Part shown: positions 17,840 through 26,856 of the stretch, piece after piece
How positions within the stretch are numbered: position 1 is the first letter of the stretch
Layout of the letters: every line of letters starts with the position of its first letter
Assembly (NCBI RefSeq): GCF_025562715.2
Contig: NZ_JAPFCC010000001.1
Coordinates: 5,026,001 to 5,090,000, forward strand
Direction: 5' to 3'
Origin: Endozoicomonas gorgoniicola
GTDB taxonomy: Bacteria > Pseudomonadota > Gammaproteobacteria > Pseudomonadales > Endozoicomonadaceae
Length of the DNA: 64,000 nucleotides
Program-made: the position numbers and the translations under genes
The notes under the pieces: generated by a model
What the model saw: only the letters and a program-made list of their open reading frames with translations
What the model was told of the DNA's origin: nothing
Databases searched by the model: none

Positions 17840-19414
17840 ATGAGTCACAGCATGACTGATACGATGGAAGCCAGCTCTTCAGGCTTCCTGTCTAAGTTCG
17901 ACAATCTTGATCACCGCCTTTTTTGGCCAGCTATTGGCTTTACCTTTCTGATACTGCTTTCTGCGGTGCTGTTTCCGGAAGGAACAAACACCTTCGCCAA
18001 TACAGGCATGAAGTGGATTACCAATGAGTTCGGCTGGTTTATCCAGCTGGCTGGTTTTGCCTGTCTGGCTGTTCTTCTGTGGCTGGCATTCAGTCGTTTT
18101 GGCTCTATAAAACTGGGGGCGGAGTCTGATACACCTGAATTTTCAGATTCTTCTTATGCTTATATGATTTTCACTGCCGGTGTTGGTGCGGCGTTGATTT
18201 TCTGGGCTGTTGGCGAACCCATGTATTACATGCAAAGCCCACCCATGTTTTCGGAAGTAGGGTCAGTTGAAGCTTCCCAATGGCTTATTACTTTTACTTT
18301 GTTTCACTGGGGACCTATTGGTTGGGCAATTTTCTGCCTGCCTGCTGTACCTTTTGCTTATTACCTGCACAAGAAGAAAAAGCGTAACCTGCGTTTAAGT
18401 AACGTGCTGGAAGATGTTATTGGCAAAAAGAACGCCAATGGTACTGTTGGTTACATCATTAATATTATCGCCATCTTCGGCACCCTTGGTGCATTCTCGA
18501 CCTCTATGGGGTTAACTGTCGGTCTTATTGGTGCAGGCATCAATAAGTTAACCGGCATACCGAACGACATTGTTCTGCAAGTTGGTTTGATAGCCGCCTT
18601 CATTATCTTCTATGCCTTTGTTATGTTTGCCGGTATGAAGAAAGGCGTTGCAAAACTCGCTAATGCTTGTGTCTATGCAGCGTTTATTCTGGGCTTATTT
18701 GTTCTTATCTCCGGCCCAACCGCATTTATCTTCTCTTATTTCTTTGATAGTGCCGGAGTAATGTTCAATAACTTCATCCGTATGAGCTTCTGGTCTGACC
18801 CTGTACAGAAATCTGGTTTTCCACAAGCCTGGACCATGTATTACTGGGCCTGGTACTTCGCTTACCTGGTAATGATGGGGGTTTTCCTGGCGCGGATCTC
18901 TAAAGGCCGCACTATTAGACAACTGGTACTGACCACCATTACCTGTGGTTCTGCAGGTGCAGCATTCTTTATTGCAATCTTCGGTAGCTACTCCGTACAC
19001 AGCGAAATTAATGGCATCCTTCCTGTTCTGGAATGGATGAATGAGTTCGGTGTATCCATGGCGGTTGTTGAAACTATTAATGCTTTGCCAATGGGTTCCA
19101 TCATTCTGGTTGTATTCCTGTTTGTAGAGTTCTTCCTGATGTCCACCACCATGACATCAACCGCTGTTTCCATGTCCATGATGACCACAAAAGAGTTGGA
19201 TGCAGACAGTGACCCGGATGCTTCTGTTCGTATGATCTGGGCGCTTGGTATTGGTGCAGTTTCCATGGCTGCATTCTTTATGGGAGGCAGCATCGACACC
19301 ATCAAGTCCATGTGCATCATCGTTGGTTTGCCCATGATCGCTCTGTACATCCTGATGATGATTTGCCTGAAGAAGTGGATTAAGCAAGACCACCCCGAAT
19401 TGATGGCGAAATAA
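17840..19414 (+). CDS. BCCT-family transporter
   Basis: The 524-residue membrane protein has about 12 transmembrane segments and BCCT-family signatures: FHWGPIGWAIFC (about 155) and the core segment TMYYWAWYFAYLVMMGVFLARISKG-type, with positively charged ARISKGRTIRQ after it. BCCT carriers import betaine, choline, carnitine or related quaternary amines, or sulfonium compounds. ATG 17840 is chosen because GGAG lies upstream at a normal distance. Its position between two enzymes and under a GntR regulator suggests substrate uptake for catabolism rather than osmoprotection. Confidence 0.9.
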   Translation: MSHSMTDTMEASSSGFLSKFDNLDHRLFWPAIGFTFLILLSAVLFPEGTNTFANTGMKWITNEFGWFIQLAGFACLAVLLWLAFSRFGSIKLGAESDTPEFSDSSYAYMIFTAGVGAALIFWAVGEPMYYMQSPPMFSEVGSVEASQWLITFTLFHWGPIGWAIFCLPAVPFAYYLHKKKKRNLRLSNVLEDVIGKKNANGTVGYIINIIAIFGTLGAFSTSMGLTVGLIGAGINKLTGIPNDIVLQVGLIAAFIIFYAFVMFAGMKKGVAKLANACVYAAFILGLFVLISGPTAFIFSYFFDSAGVMFNNFIRMSFWSDPVQKSGFPQAWTMYYWAWYFAYLVMMGVFLARISKGRTIRQLVLTTITCGSAGAAFFIAIFGSYSVHSEINGILPVLEWMNEFGVSMAVVETINALPMGSIILVVFLFVEFFLMSTTMTSTAVSMSMMTTKELDADSDPDASVRMIWALGIGAVSMAAFFMGGSIDTIKSMCIIVGLPMIALYILMMICLKKWIKQDHPELMAK

Positions 19415-19439
19415 TTCGCTCCCTGAATTTTAAAAGCGG

Positions 19440-19478
19440 GCACCAGTTGCTGAACTGCTGAACTCTGGTAACTGGTGC
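19440..19478. other. Stem-loop between BCCT and mandelate-racemase-like genes
   Basis: GCACCAGTT and AACTGGTGC form a 9-bp stem with a 21-base loop. There is no T run, so it is more likely an mRNA-stabilising or partial attenuating element than a strong terminator. Confidence 0.45.
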
Positions 19479-19506
19479 AAACGGCTTCCTTTTATTCTGA
19501 GAACTC

Positions 19507-20643
19507 ATGAGCAAAATCACAAAACTAGAAGTGCTACCCGTTTCTTTAAAAAGCACAAACTGGGATCAGAGCACTGTTGTTATAAAAATTACCGATGAAA
19601 ACGGTGTTACCGGTATTGGTGAAGCAGACGGCCCAACGGAGACAATTCAAGCCTATATTAATCAGGACACAGCGCATTGCTGGAGTCAGAATTTCACTGA
19701 GATGCTGATAGGGCGTGATCCGCTGGAGCTGACAGCCAACTGGGATTACATGTATAACGGCACTATCTGGCAGGGAGCGCGTGGTCTGGGGCTGTTTGCC
19801 ATTTCCGGCATTGATATGGCCTTATACGACCTGGCTGGCAAGCAGGTAAACAAGCCTGCTTACAAATTACTGGGTGGTGCGCAGCGGGATGAACTGACCC
19901 CATACTTTACTCTTTATCCTTCCTATAGCAGTGACAAGCCTCTGTTCGAGCAGATGTCTGAGTGGGAAGAGCTGATGGGCAAAGCTCAGGATATGGGAGC
20001 TAAGGCTTTCAAACTGGCTATCTTTGCTAAAGATGTCAGCGATAGTAAGTTGATAAAGTTCATCAAAAAATGCCGTGAGTTTGCCGGGGATGATGTCGAT
20101 ATGATGGTTGATTTCCTTTATCGGTGGCGTGACCCTTATGCCGCTTCGAACACTCTGAACAAACTGCAAGATGTGGATCTGTATTTTGCAGAAGCAGTTC
20201 TGCAACACGACCACATGCAAGCCCACCGCATTCTTGCTGAAAACACGACTACCCGCATCTGCGGTGCCGAAATGGCAACCACCCGCTGGGAGTGCAAACA
20301 GTGGATTGAAGAAGCTAAAGTTGCCATCCTGCAACCCGACCTGAACCGTGCCGGCGGTTTAACAGAACTGCGTCGTATTGCGGACATGGGGGAACTATAT
20401 GGTGTGCAGGTTATGCCCCATGGCTGGAAGACCGGTATCTCCGCTGCGGCAGGTTGCCACTTCCAGGCAGCAGCCAAAGATGCGACCTACTTTGAGTTTC
20501 TGCATCCGGAACTGTATGACGGCCCTTTGCGCCAGCATCTGGTAACTCCGGAGCCTGAAGTTGTCGATGGACACTTTGTTCTTCCGGACGCTCCGGGTCT
20601 GGGCATTGAACTAAATGAAGATTTCATTAATACCCTTCATTAA
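19507..20643 (+). CDS. Mandelate racemase/muconate lactonizing-family enzyme (enolase superfamily)
   Basis: The 378-residue protein has the N-terminal capping domain (about 1-120) and a C-terminal barrel. Putative metal ligands are the Asp in MMVDFLYRW, the Glu in YFAEAVLQ and the Glu in CGAEMAT. The His of PHGWKTG with the upstream Asp in QPDLNRAGG makes the His-Asp dyad of the mandelate racemase subgroup, which abstracts a proton next to a carboxylate. Many members dehydrate acid sugars or racemise substituted acids. The usual Lys base is less clear (AFKLAIF). It closes the GntR-controlled unit. Confidence 0.85.
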   Translation: MSKITKLEVLPVSLKSTNWDQSTVVIKITDENGVTGIGEADGPTETIQAYINQDTAHCWSQNFTEMLIGRDPLELTANWDYMYNGTIWQGARGLGLFAISGIDMALYDLAGKQVNKPAYKLLGGAQRDELTPYFTLYPSYSSDKPLFEQMSEWEELMGKAQDMGAKAFKLAIFAKDVSDSKLIKFIKKCREFAGDDVDMMVDFLYRWRDPYAASNTLNKLQDVDLYFAEAVLQHDHMQAHRILAENTTTRICGAEMATTRWECKQWIEEAKVAILQPDLNRAGGLTELRRIADMGELYGVQVMPHGWKTGISAAAGCHFQAAAKDATYFEFLHPELYDGPLRQHLVTPEPEVVDGHFVLPDAPGLGIELNEDFINTLH

Positions 20644-20938
20644 TTAAGGGACAGAAAAGTTGAGGCCTCGCCCCCCATGCAGAAGGCTATCTCTTTATCA
20701 CAAATCCTAATCTGGACTTATCCTTTTCAGTGATGAGTCCAGATCATGTTCCTCCTGAACAACGGGCGGGATATTCGACAGACTGAATACCGTCATCTGT
20801 ATGATCTGTCTCGCTTCCCCCTTCTTCCGACAGGCTCAGGATAAAAGGAATACATGGTATTTACTTAATTGCCGCTCCCTAAGTTTATCAGGCTCCGAAC
20901 CGATAAAAATCATACGTATTAACTAAGCGGTTTATCAA
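20644..20938. other. Non-coding gap before the 655-residue protein
   Basis: I see no gene, strong hairpin terminator or clear promoter here. It separates the catabolic unit from the next gene, which probably has its own promoter in the AT-rich last 80 bases. Confidence 0.4.
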
Positions 20939-22906
20939 ATGCCCATTACCTCCAAACCGCCATTCACCCGTCCACCTTATTCATCAGATACTGATCACCT
21001 TTCACCCGGCAGACACACTGACGAAAGGGTAAGAAAAACAGCTGAACCCTCAGGGTTATCAACTGCGGGGGGGGAAGCTGGTAAACACACACCTCTGAGG
21101 GCGAGGAATATAAGACCTGTCGCCGCCTCTCCCACCGTTAACGCCAGGGCTGTTGCCAAAGCAAACTATATACAGCAGTTACGTAAAACCAGTGTCCTGC
21201 AGGCTCAGGCCAGTCTGGTCAATCACATCCCTGCATTAAAAAGGCTGGGGGCCGACCCTGCCGGTATTCCGGCTAACCTCGGTTTTTCTATTTCTTATAA
21301 CGATAAAGGAACACTTATCAGTGTGGTGCCGCCCGATGAACGTTTAAGGGCGAATCCACAAAAATACAATGAGATAAAAACCAGACTGATAAGAAAACTG
21401 GAGCAGATTGAAAACCAGTACAAAGGCGCTAAAAAACAGGATCTATTCAATAAAACTGCTACCGCAGAAGAACAGTTAAGAACCAGCAAAGAGGCTTTAA
21501 GCGAAACAGGGGCTTCAATGCCTGTTGTTGATTACAGGCAGTTTATGATTCCTCTTGGCTCAATGGTAAGCCGGCCAGCCCCACCTTCTAATCCAGGTGA
21601 AGCCGCAGCAGCCAGACGACCCGGTGAGTTTATGCTTGAGAGGGAAAGACGAAGGCATGACGCACCAGTACCAACAGGCTCAGGAGTTTCGGGTGGTTTT
21701 AAACTGGATCAGTCTGATGTTGACAGAGTTCGCTTTATCTCACCAGGAGAGTCGAATTTGCTGGAAACCGCATCCTCATCATCATACCGTTTACTGAAAC
21801 AGGCCTACCTTGGTTTCAGAACTGCAGATGCTGACTGGTTGGAGAACACTCATATCGGTTTTCAACCTTCAGAGCCTACAACCTTTGAACGTATTGCGTA
21901 TTCAAACAGCAACCATCAGGTACTGAAAAAATTTAAAGTTCAGATTCAGCCACGATCAGACCGGGACTACCTGCCAGGGGATGAAATTCTTGTTGTTAGA
22001 GACTTACGCACAAACCAGCTAAAACTTGTGCGCTCTGGCTCATTTGATGGTGAGGATGAAGGGGGGGGTGGTTTTCCCGGGTACTCAAGACAGGGCGCGG
22101 AAAGAGCCTTTGCCTTCCTGAAAAACATGACAGCTGATAATTGCAGGCCGTATAAGCATTTGCAAGCCGGAAGTGGTGGACATATAGAAGCATGGAGCTG
22201 CGGCTTCAATTCACTTCAGGTTGCTATTTTTATGGCGACTGGTATTAAAATTCCGTTTCCGGTGCTGGTTGCAACCATTGAAAATCAGCTCAATGAACGC
22301 CAGGAAGAAGATCATCAGCACATTAGACAAAAACTGAGTGATGGTCGTTACTGTTTTGGGGTAACAATTCTTCAAATATTACTGGGAACAACAGAACGAT
22401 ACAAAAAACCGCCTTTTGCCGAGGCTTACAATGATTATGTTTTATTGGGAACCGAATCAGGTTCAAACCATCACAACAAATTCTACGAAGAGTATAACGG
22501 TAGACGGCATATTCGCTGCGATACAAAAGCGCTTACCCGAAATGAGATAGAAAACCATGATTTTGACAAAGCGGGCTCAGTGATTGTCGGGCAAGGTGCC
22601 TACGCCTATGCCATTTACAGAACGAAAGCCATTGATGAGAGAAGCTACCAGTACGTTGTTTATGACCCCCACAATTTTCGTTTCGAAAAAGACTTCTTCA
22701 CTAATCCGCGCAAAAAAGGGTTGAAAATCTTTAACTCAAAACAGGAGGCCTTCCATTACATATCAACCCAAAAAGATGGTTATTACGAAAGCAGAGGAAA
22801 ATTTGATGGTTTCTACAGATTTCCAGATATCATCCTTCAGGACCTACTGAAAAAAATGCAAAAAACAAAGGGCCAATGGGAAAGAGACACTGCCAAAAGG
22901 GCTTGA
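20939..22906 (+). CDS. Candidate effector with a C-terminal Cys...Asp-Pro-His peptidase-like region
   Basis: I do not recognise this 655-residue protein by name. The first 100 residues are rich in Pro, Ser, Thr and Arg and look disordered, as in secreted effectors. A helical segment (about 75-180) and a Pro-rich linker follow. Near residues 418-428 the sequence AWSCGFNSLQVA places Cys421 in a Cys-x-x-Asn-Ser/Ala-Leu context. Near 573-580 VVYDPHNF gives Asp576-Pro-His578. A Cys followed about 130-160 residues later by Asp-x-His is the catalytic pattern of herpesvirus tegument deubiquitinases (peptidase C76). No signal peptide is visible. The enzyme assignment is inference; it may equally be another papain-like fold or inactive. 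Confidence 0.5.
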   Translation: MPITSKPPFTRPPYSSDTDHLSPGRHTDERVRKTAEPSGLSTAGGEAGKHTPLRARNIRPVAASPTVNARAVAKANYIQQLRKTSVLQAQASLVNHIPALKRLGADPAGIPANLGFSISYNDKGTLISVVPPDERLRANPQKYNEIKTRLIRKLEQIENQYKGAKKQDLFNKTATAEEQLRTSKEALSETGASMPVVDYRQFMIPLGSMVSRPAPPSNPGEAAAARRPGEFMLERERRRHDAPVPTGSGVSGGFKLDQSDVDRVRFISPGESNLLETASSSSYRLLKQAYLGFRTADADWLENTHIGFQPSEPTTFERIAYSNSNHQVLKKFKVQIQPRSDRDYLPGDEILVVRDLRTNQLKLVRSGSFDGEDEGGGGFPGYSRQGAERAFAFLKNMTADNCRPYKHLQAGSGGHIEAWSCGFNSLQVAIFMATGIKIPFPVLVATIENQLNERQEEDHQHIRQKLSDGRYCFGVTILQILLGTTERYKKPPFAEAYNDYVLLGTESGSNHHNKFYEEYNGRRHIRCDTKALTRNEIENHDFDKAGSVIVGQGAYAYAIYRTKAIDERSYQYVVYDPHNFRFEKDFFTNPRKKGLKIFNSKQEAFHYISTQKDGYYESRGKFDGFYRFPDIILQDLLKKMQKTKGQWERDTAKRA

Positions 22907-22925
22907 TAAACATCTTCGGCTGCCT

Positions 22926-22955
22926 TTATCCACATTAATTAACATCTTATCCACA
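22926..22955 (+). promoter_or_regulatory. Pair of perfect DnaA boxes upstream of glyQ
   Basis: TTATCCACA occurs at 22926-22934 and again at 22947-22955, same strand, 21 bp apart (two helical turns). A TATAAT at 22982-22987 could be the -10 of the glyQ promoter, though no good -35 is seen. DnaA might regulate glyQS or be titrated here. Confidence 0.6.
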
Positions 22956-23107
22956 ACCTTATACTATCCGCCGTAAAACGGTATAATCCGCCTCTGTTTA
23001 CGATAATTCATCCCGTTTCCGGCTAATCGGAATCTTGCCCTCGCGCCTTTTCAGTAAGGGTATACAGGGACTATAAAACCGAATTCGAGCCTCCATGAGG
23101 TAATAAA

Positions 23108-24091
23108 GTGACTGCTCAAAGCACGCCTGACATCAAAACATTCCAGGGCCTCATTCTTGCCCTGCAGCAATTCTGGGCCAAACAGGGTTGCGTGATCATG
23201 CAACCACTGGATATGGAAGTAGGAGCTGGCACTTTTCACCCTGCCACCTTCCTGCGTGCCATTGGTCCTGAAAACTGGAACTCTGCCTATGTGCAGCCAA
23301 GCCGCCGTCCAACCGATGGCCGCTATGGTGAGAACCCTAACCGTCTGCAGCACTACTACCAGTTTCAGGTAGTGATGAAGCCTTCCCCGGCGAATATTCA
23401 GGACCTGTACCTGGACTCCCTGCGCGTGCTGGGCATTGATCCTCTGGTACACGATATTCGTTTTGTAGAAGACAACTGGGAATCTCCCACCCTGGGCGCC
23501 TGGGGTCTGGGCTGGGAAGTCTGGATGAACGGTATGGAAGTGACTCAGTTCACTTACTTCCAGCAGGTCGGTGGCATTGAATGCTTCCCGGTCACCGGTG
23601 AGATCACTTACGGTCTGGAGCGTCTGGCCATGTATATTCAGGGCGTGGACAATGTTTACGACCTGGTATGGACAGAAGGCCCGCAGGGTACTGTCACCTA
23701 CGGCGACGTGTTCCTGCAGCAGGAAGTGGAAATGTCCACTTTCAACTTCGAGCATGCCGACACTCAGGAACTGTTCCATCAGTTTAATTTCTTTGAAGGT
23801 GAGTCTGCCCGCCTGGTTGAACTAAACCTGCCTCTGCCTGCTTACGAGTATGTGCTGAAAGCTTCCCACACCTTCAACCTGCTGGATGCCCGTCATGCCA
23901 TTTCGGTTACTGAGCGTCAGCGCTACATCCTGCGTGTACGGACACTGGCCCGCGCTGTGGCTAAAGCTTACTTCGACGCACGCCATAAGCTGGGCTTCCC
24001 CATGGCCAGCGATGAGATTCGTGAAGACGCTCTTAATGAAATAAGTGCGCAACAGCAGTCCTCCACCCCGGAAGCTCAGGAGAAAAAGTAA
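23108..24091 (+). CDS. glyQ: Glycyl-tRNA synthetase alpha subunit
   Basis: Catalytic alpha subunit of the bacterial alpha2beta2 glycyl-tRNA synthetase, which charges tRNA-Gly. The 327-residue protein opens with FQGLILALQQFWAKQGCVI and contains the class II motifs MEVGAGTFHPATFLRAIGP and YVQPSRRPTDGRYGENPNR, all highly conserved in GlyQ. Its TAA overlaps the ATG of glyS by one base, so the two subunits are coupled for equal synthesis. Confidence 0.98.
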   Translation: MTAQSTPDIKTFQGLILALQQFWAKQGCVIMQPLDMEVGAGTFHPATFLRAIGPENWNSAYVQPSRRPTDGRYGENPNRLQHYYQFQVVMKPSPANIQDLYLDSLRVLGIDPLVHDIRFVEDNWESPTLGAWGLGWEVWMNGMEVTQFTYFQQVGGIECFPVTGEITYGLERLAMYIQGVDNVYDLVWTEGPQGTVTYGDVFLQQEVEMSTFNFEHADTQELFHQFNFFEGESARLVELNLPLPAYEYVLKASHTFNLLDARHAISVTERQRYILRVRTLARAVAKAYFDARHKLGFPMASDEIREDALNEISAQQQSSTPEAQEKK

Positions 24092-26181
24092 TGAGTAAAC
24101 AAGATTTCCTGGTTGAGCTGGGTACAGAAGAACTGCCACCAAAAGCTTTGAAAAAGCTGTCTGCTGCCTTCACTGACGGCATTATTGATGGTCTGAAAGA
24201 CGCACAACTGTCCTTTGATGGCTTTGAGTCTTTCGCTGCACCACGTCGACTGGCACTGCTGGTAAAAGGTCTGGAAACTGCCCAGCCTGACCAGAAACTG
24301 GAACGTCGTGGTCCTGCGGTTAAGGCAGCCTTTGATGCTGAGGGTAACCCAACCCGTGCCGCTGAAGGTTTTGCCCGCTCTAACGGTGTCACCGTTGAGC
24401 AGCTGGAGCAACAGGAAACCCCGAAAGGTGCCTGGCTGGTTTTCCGCGCTATTCAGCCGGGACTGCAAACCAAAGAACTGCTACCTGAAATCGTCTCCAG
24501 ATCACTGGCGGCTCTGCCGATTCCCAAGCGTATGCGCTGGGGTGCCAGCCGGGCTGAATTTGTTCGTCCGGTTCACTGGCTGGTGATGCTGATGGATTCT
24601 GAAGTCGTCGATTGCGAAATCCTTGGATTGAAAAGCGGCAATACCACCAGAGGCCACCGCTTCCATGCCAACAAAGCGCTGACCATTAACGCAGCGGCAG
24701 ATTACCAGAAGCTGCTGCTGGAAGAAGGTAAGGTCGTTGCCGACTTTGCAGCTCGCCGCAGAACCATTAAAACCAAAGTGAACGAAGTAGCTGCTGCCGC
24801 TGGCGGTACTGCGGTGATCGATGAAGACCTGCTGGACGAAGTGACGGCCTTGAACGAATGGCCTGTGCCTCTGTCCGGTCAGTTCGATAAAGCGTTTCTG
24901 GAAGTACCGGCAGAAGCCTTGATCTCTTCCATGAAAGCGCATCAGAAATACTTTCATATGGTAGATGCGGAAGGTCAGCTGATGCCTTACTTCATCACTG
25001 TGTCCAATATTGAAAGTCTTGACCCGACTCATGTGGTGGAAGGTAACGAAAAAGTTATCCGCCCACGTCTGGCTGACGCCAGGTTCTTCTTCGATACCGA
25101 CAAGAAGACCACACTGGAAGCCCGCCGCGAGAATCTGAAGCCTGTTGTATTCCAGCAGCAGTTAGGTTCTGTTTATGACAAGACGGACCGTATCGCCCGT
25201 CTGGCCGCTTTTATCGCTGAACAGGAAGGTGGACAGCCTGAGCTGGCTAAACGTGCCGGTGAACTGTGCAAGTCTGACCTGAACTCTGAAATGGTTCTGG
25301 AGTTCCCGGAACTGCAAGGCATCATGGGGCAATACTACGGTGCCTTTGACGGTGAGGCAGAAGAGGTGTGCGTCGCTCTGAACGAACAGTATATGCCACG
25401 CTTTGCAGGTGATGAACTGCCGTCCAATCTAACGGGAAGCGCTGTTGCCATTGCCGACAAAATTGACACCCTGACCGGTATCTTCGGTATCAATCAGCCA
25501 CCCTCTGGCAGCAAAGACCCGTTTGCGCTGCGTCGTGCGACTCTGGGTGTTCTGCGTATTATCGTTGAGAAAAAGCTGGATCTGGACCTGCGGGACCTGA
25601 TTAATCACGCTATTGAAGGTTACAAGGCACAGGGCGTTGAACTGCCTGCCAGTGAAGGTCTGACAGAAACGATTCTGGAATTTATGCTGGAGCGTTTCCG
25701 CGCCTGGTATCAGGATGAGAATATTCCTGCCGAGGTGTTCCTGTCAGTCATGGCTCTGAAGCCTTCCCAGCCGTTCGATTTTAACCAGCGAATTAAAGCC
25801 GTTCATGCTTTCAGCCAGCTGGCTGAAGCCGATGCACTGTCAGCGGCCAACAAGCGGGTTTCCAACATCATGGCCAAAGCCGGTGATCTGCTGATTCCTG
25901 ATTCTGTCGATGCTGGCCTGATGAGCGAAGAAGCTGAACAGGTTCTGGCGAAAGCTCTGGCTGACAAGAAAGTAGAAGTTCAGCCTGCCCTTGAACAGCG
26001 TCAGTACAGTCAGGCAATGGAGAATCTCGCACCATTAAAGGACATTGTTGATAACTTCTTCGACAAGGTACTGGTGAATGCAGAAGACGAAGCCATTCGT
26101 CTGAATCGTTACGCTTTGCTGAAGCAACTTCGCAGCCTGTTCCTGCACGTTGCTGATATTTCGTTGTTACAGAAATCCTGA
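24091..26181 (+). CDS. glyS: Glycyl-tRNA synthetase beta subunit
   Basis: The 696-residue beta subunit begins DFLVELGTEELPPKAL, the GlyS signature. It has the HD-like central domain (PFALRRATLGVLRIIVEK at about 472-489) and a C-terminal anticodon-binding domain of the DALR type (about 590-690). It binds tRNA and completes the enzyme with GlyQ. A strong terminator follows 12 bp after the stop. Confidence 0.98.
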   Translation: MSKQDFLVELGTEELPPKALKKLSAAFTDGIIDGLKDAQLSFDGFESFAAPRRLALLVKGLETAQPDQKLERRGPAVKAAFDAEGNPTRAAEGFARSNGVTVEQLEQQETPKGAWLVFRAIQPGLQTKELLPEIVSRSLAALPIPKRMRWGASRAEFVRPVHWLVMLMDSEVVDCEILGLKSGNTTRGHRFHANKALTINAAADYQKLLLEEGKVVADFAARRRTIKTKVNEVAAAAGGTAVIDEDLLDEVTALNEWPVPLSGQFDKAFLEVPAEALISSMKAHQKYFHMVDAEGQLMPYFITVSNIESLDPTHVVEGNEKVIRPRLADARFFFDTDKKTTLEARRENLKPVVFQQQLGSVYDKTDRIARLAAFIAEQEGGQPELAKRAGELCKSDLNSEMVLEFPELQGIMGQYYGAFDGEAEEVCVALNEQYMPRFAGDELPSNLTGSAVAIADKIDTLTGIFGINQPPSGSKDPFALRRATLGVLRIIVEKKLDLDLRDLINHAIEGYKAQGVELPASEGLTETILEFMLERFRAWYQDENIPAEVFLSVMALKPSQPFDFNQRIKAVHAFSQLAEADALSAANKRVSNIMAKAGDLLIPDSVDAGLMSEEAEQVLAKALADKKVEVQPALEQRQYSQAMENLAPLKDIVDNFFDKVLVNAEDEAIRLNRYALLKQLRSLFLHVADISLLQKS

Positions 26182-26192
26182 TAAACAGCAAT

Positions 26193-26221
26193 AAAAGAGC
26201 GGCAAAAGCCGCTCTTTTTTT
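26193..26221 (+). terminator. Rho-independent terminator after glyS
   Basis: AAAAGAGCGGC and GCCGCTCTTTT form an 11-bp stem with a short A-rich loop, followed by a run of seven or more T. It ends the glyQS transcript just before gmhB. Confidence 0.9.
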
Positions 26222-26238
26222 AGGTATTATGTCGGTCT

Positions 26239-26781
26239 ATGAACACACTGATTATTCTTGATCGTGACGGAGTGGTTAACGAAGACTCCGATAACTACAT
26301 TCGCTCTGTGGATGAATGGATTCCAGTTCCCGGCAGTATTGAAGCCATTGCCAGGTTAAGTAAAGCAGGTTATACCCTTGCTGTTGCAACCAACCAGTCA
26401 GGTATTGCCAGGGGGTATTATCCACTCTCTGAACTGGAAGCCATGCACACCAGAATGAACCAGCTGGTTCAGGAGCAGGGTGGGCATATAGACTGCATCA
26501 CTTACTGTCCCCATGGACCTGACGAAGGTTGCCAGTGCAGAAAGCCGGAAACCGGTCTGGTTGACCAGATTGAACAATACCTTAATATGTCCGCCAGTGG
26601 TGCCTGGTTTGTTGGTGACTCATTAAAAGACCTGCAATGCGCGAGGCGTAAACACTGCCAGCCAGCACTGGTAAGAACAGGAAAAGGTGAAAGAACTCTG
26701 GCAAAGGGCGAGGGGCTGGAAGGTGTTCCGGTGTTTGAATCACTGGCTGACTTTGTAGATCATTTGCTCGGGCATTTCTGA
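26239..26781 (+). CDS. gmhB: D-glycero-beta-D-manno-heptose-1,7-bisphosphate 7-phosphatase
   Basis: The 180-residue HAD-superfamily phosphatase makes heptose-1-phosphate for the LPS inner core. The nucleophile and acid pair are in LDRDGVVNED (Asp8 and Asp10). ATNQSGIARGYY is motif II, and a Cys-rich zinc loop (CPHGPDEGCQCRKP) is diagnostic for GmhB. GDSLKDLQCA is the acidic motif. gmhA, an earlier step of the same pathway, lies 0.9 kb away on the other strand. Confidence 0.95.
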   Translation: MNTLIILDRDGVVNEDSDNYIRSVDEWIPVPGSIEAIARLSKAGYTLAVATNQSGIARGYYPLSELEAMHTRMNQLVQEQGGHIDCITYCPHGPDEGCQCRKPETGLVDQIEQYLNMSASGAWFVGDSLKDLQCARRKHCQPALVRTGKGERTLAKGEGLEGVPVFESLADFVDHLLGHF

Positions 26782-26803
26782 CCGCCAGCCGCCTTCTTAA
26801 GCC

Positions 26804-26824
26804 AAGAGCTAAGAGCTAAGAGCC
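26804..26824 (+). repeat. Three tandem heptamers AAGAGCT/C
   Basis: AAGAGCT, AAGAGCT and AAGAGCC follow each other between gmhB and plsC. A similar set of heptamers lies on the other side of plsC (27667-27710). Confidence 0.7.
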
Positions 26825-26856
26825 ACAAATCGTGACAACATAGAAAAAGGTTTTAA

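Noticed and set aside
23051..23779. A 242-codon open frame on the minus strand
   Set aside because: Antisense shadow of glyQ.
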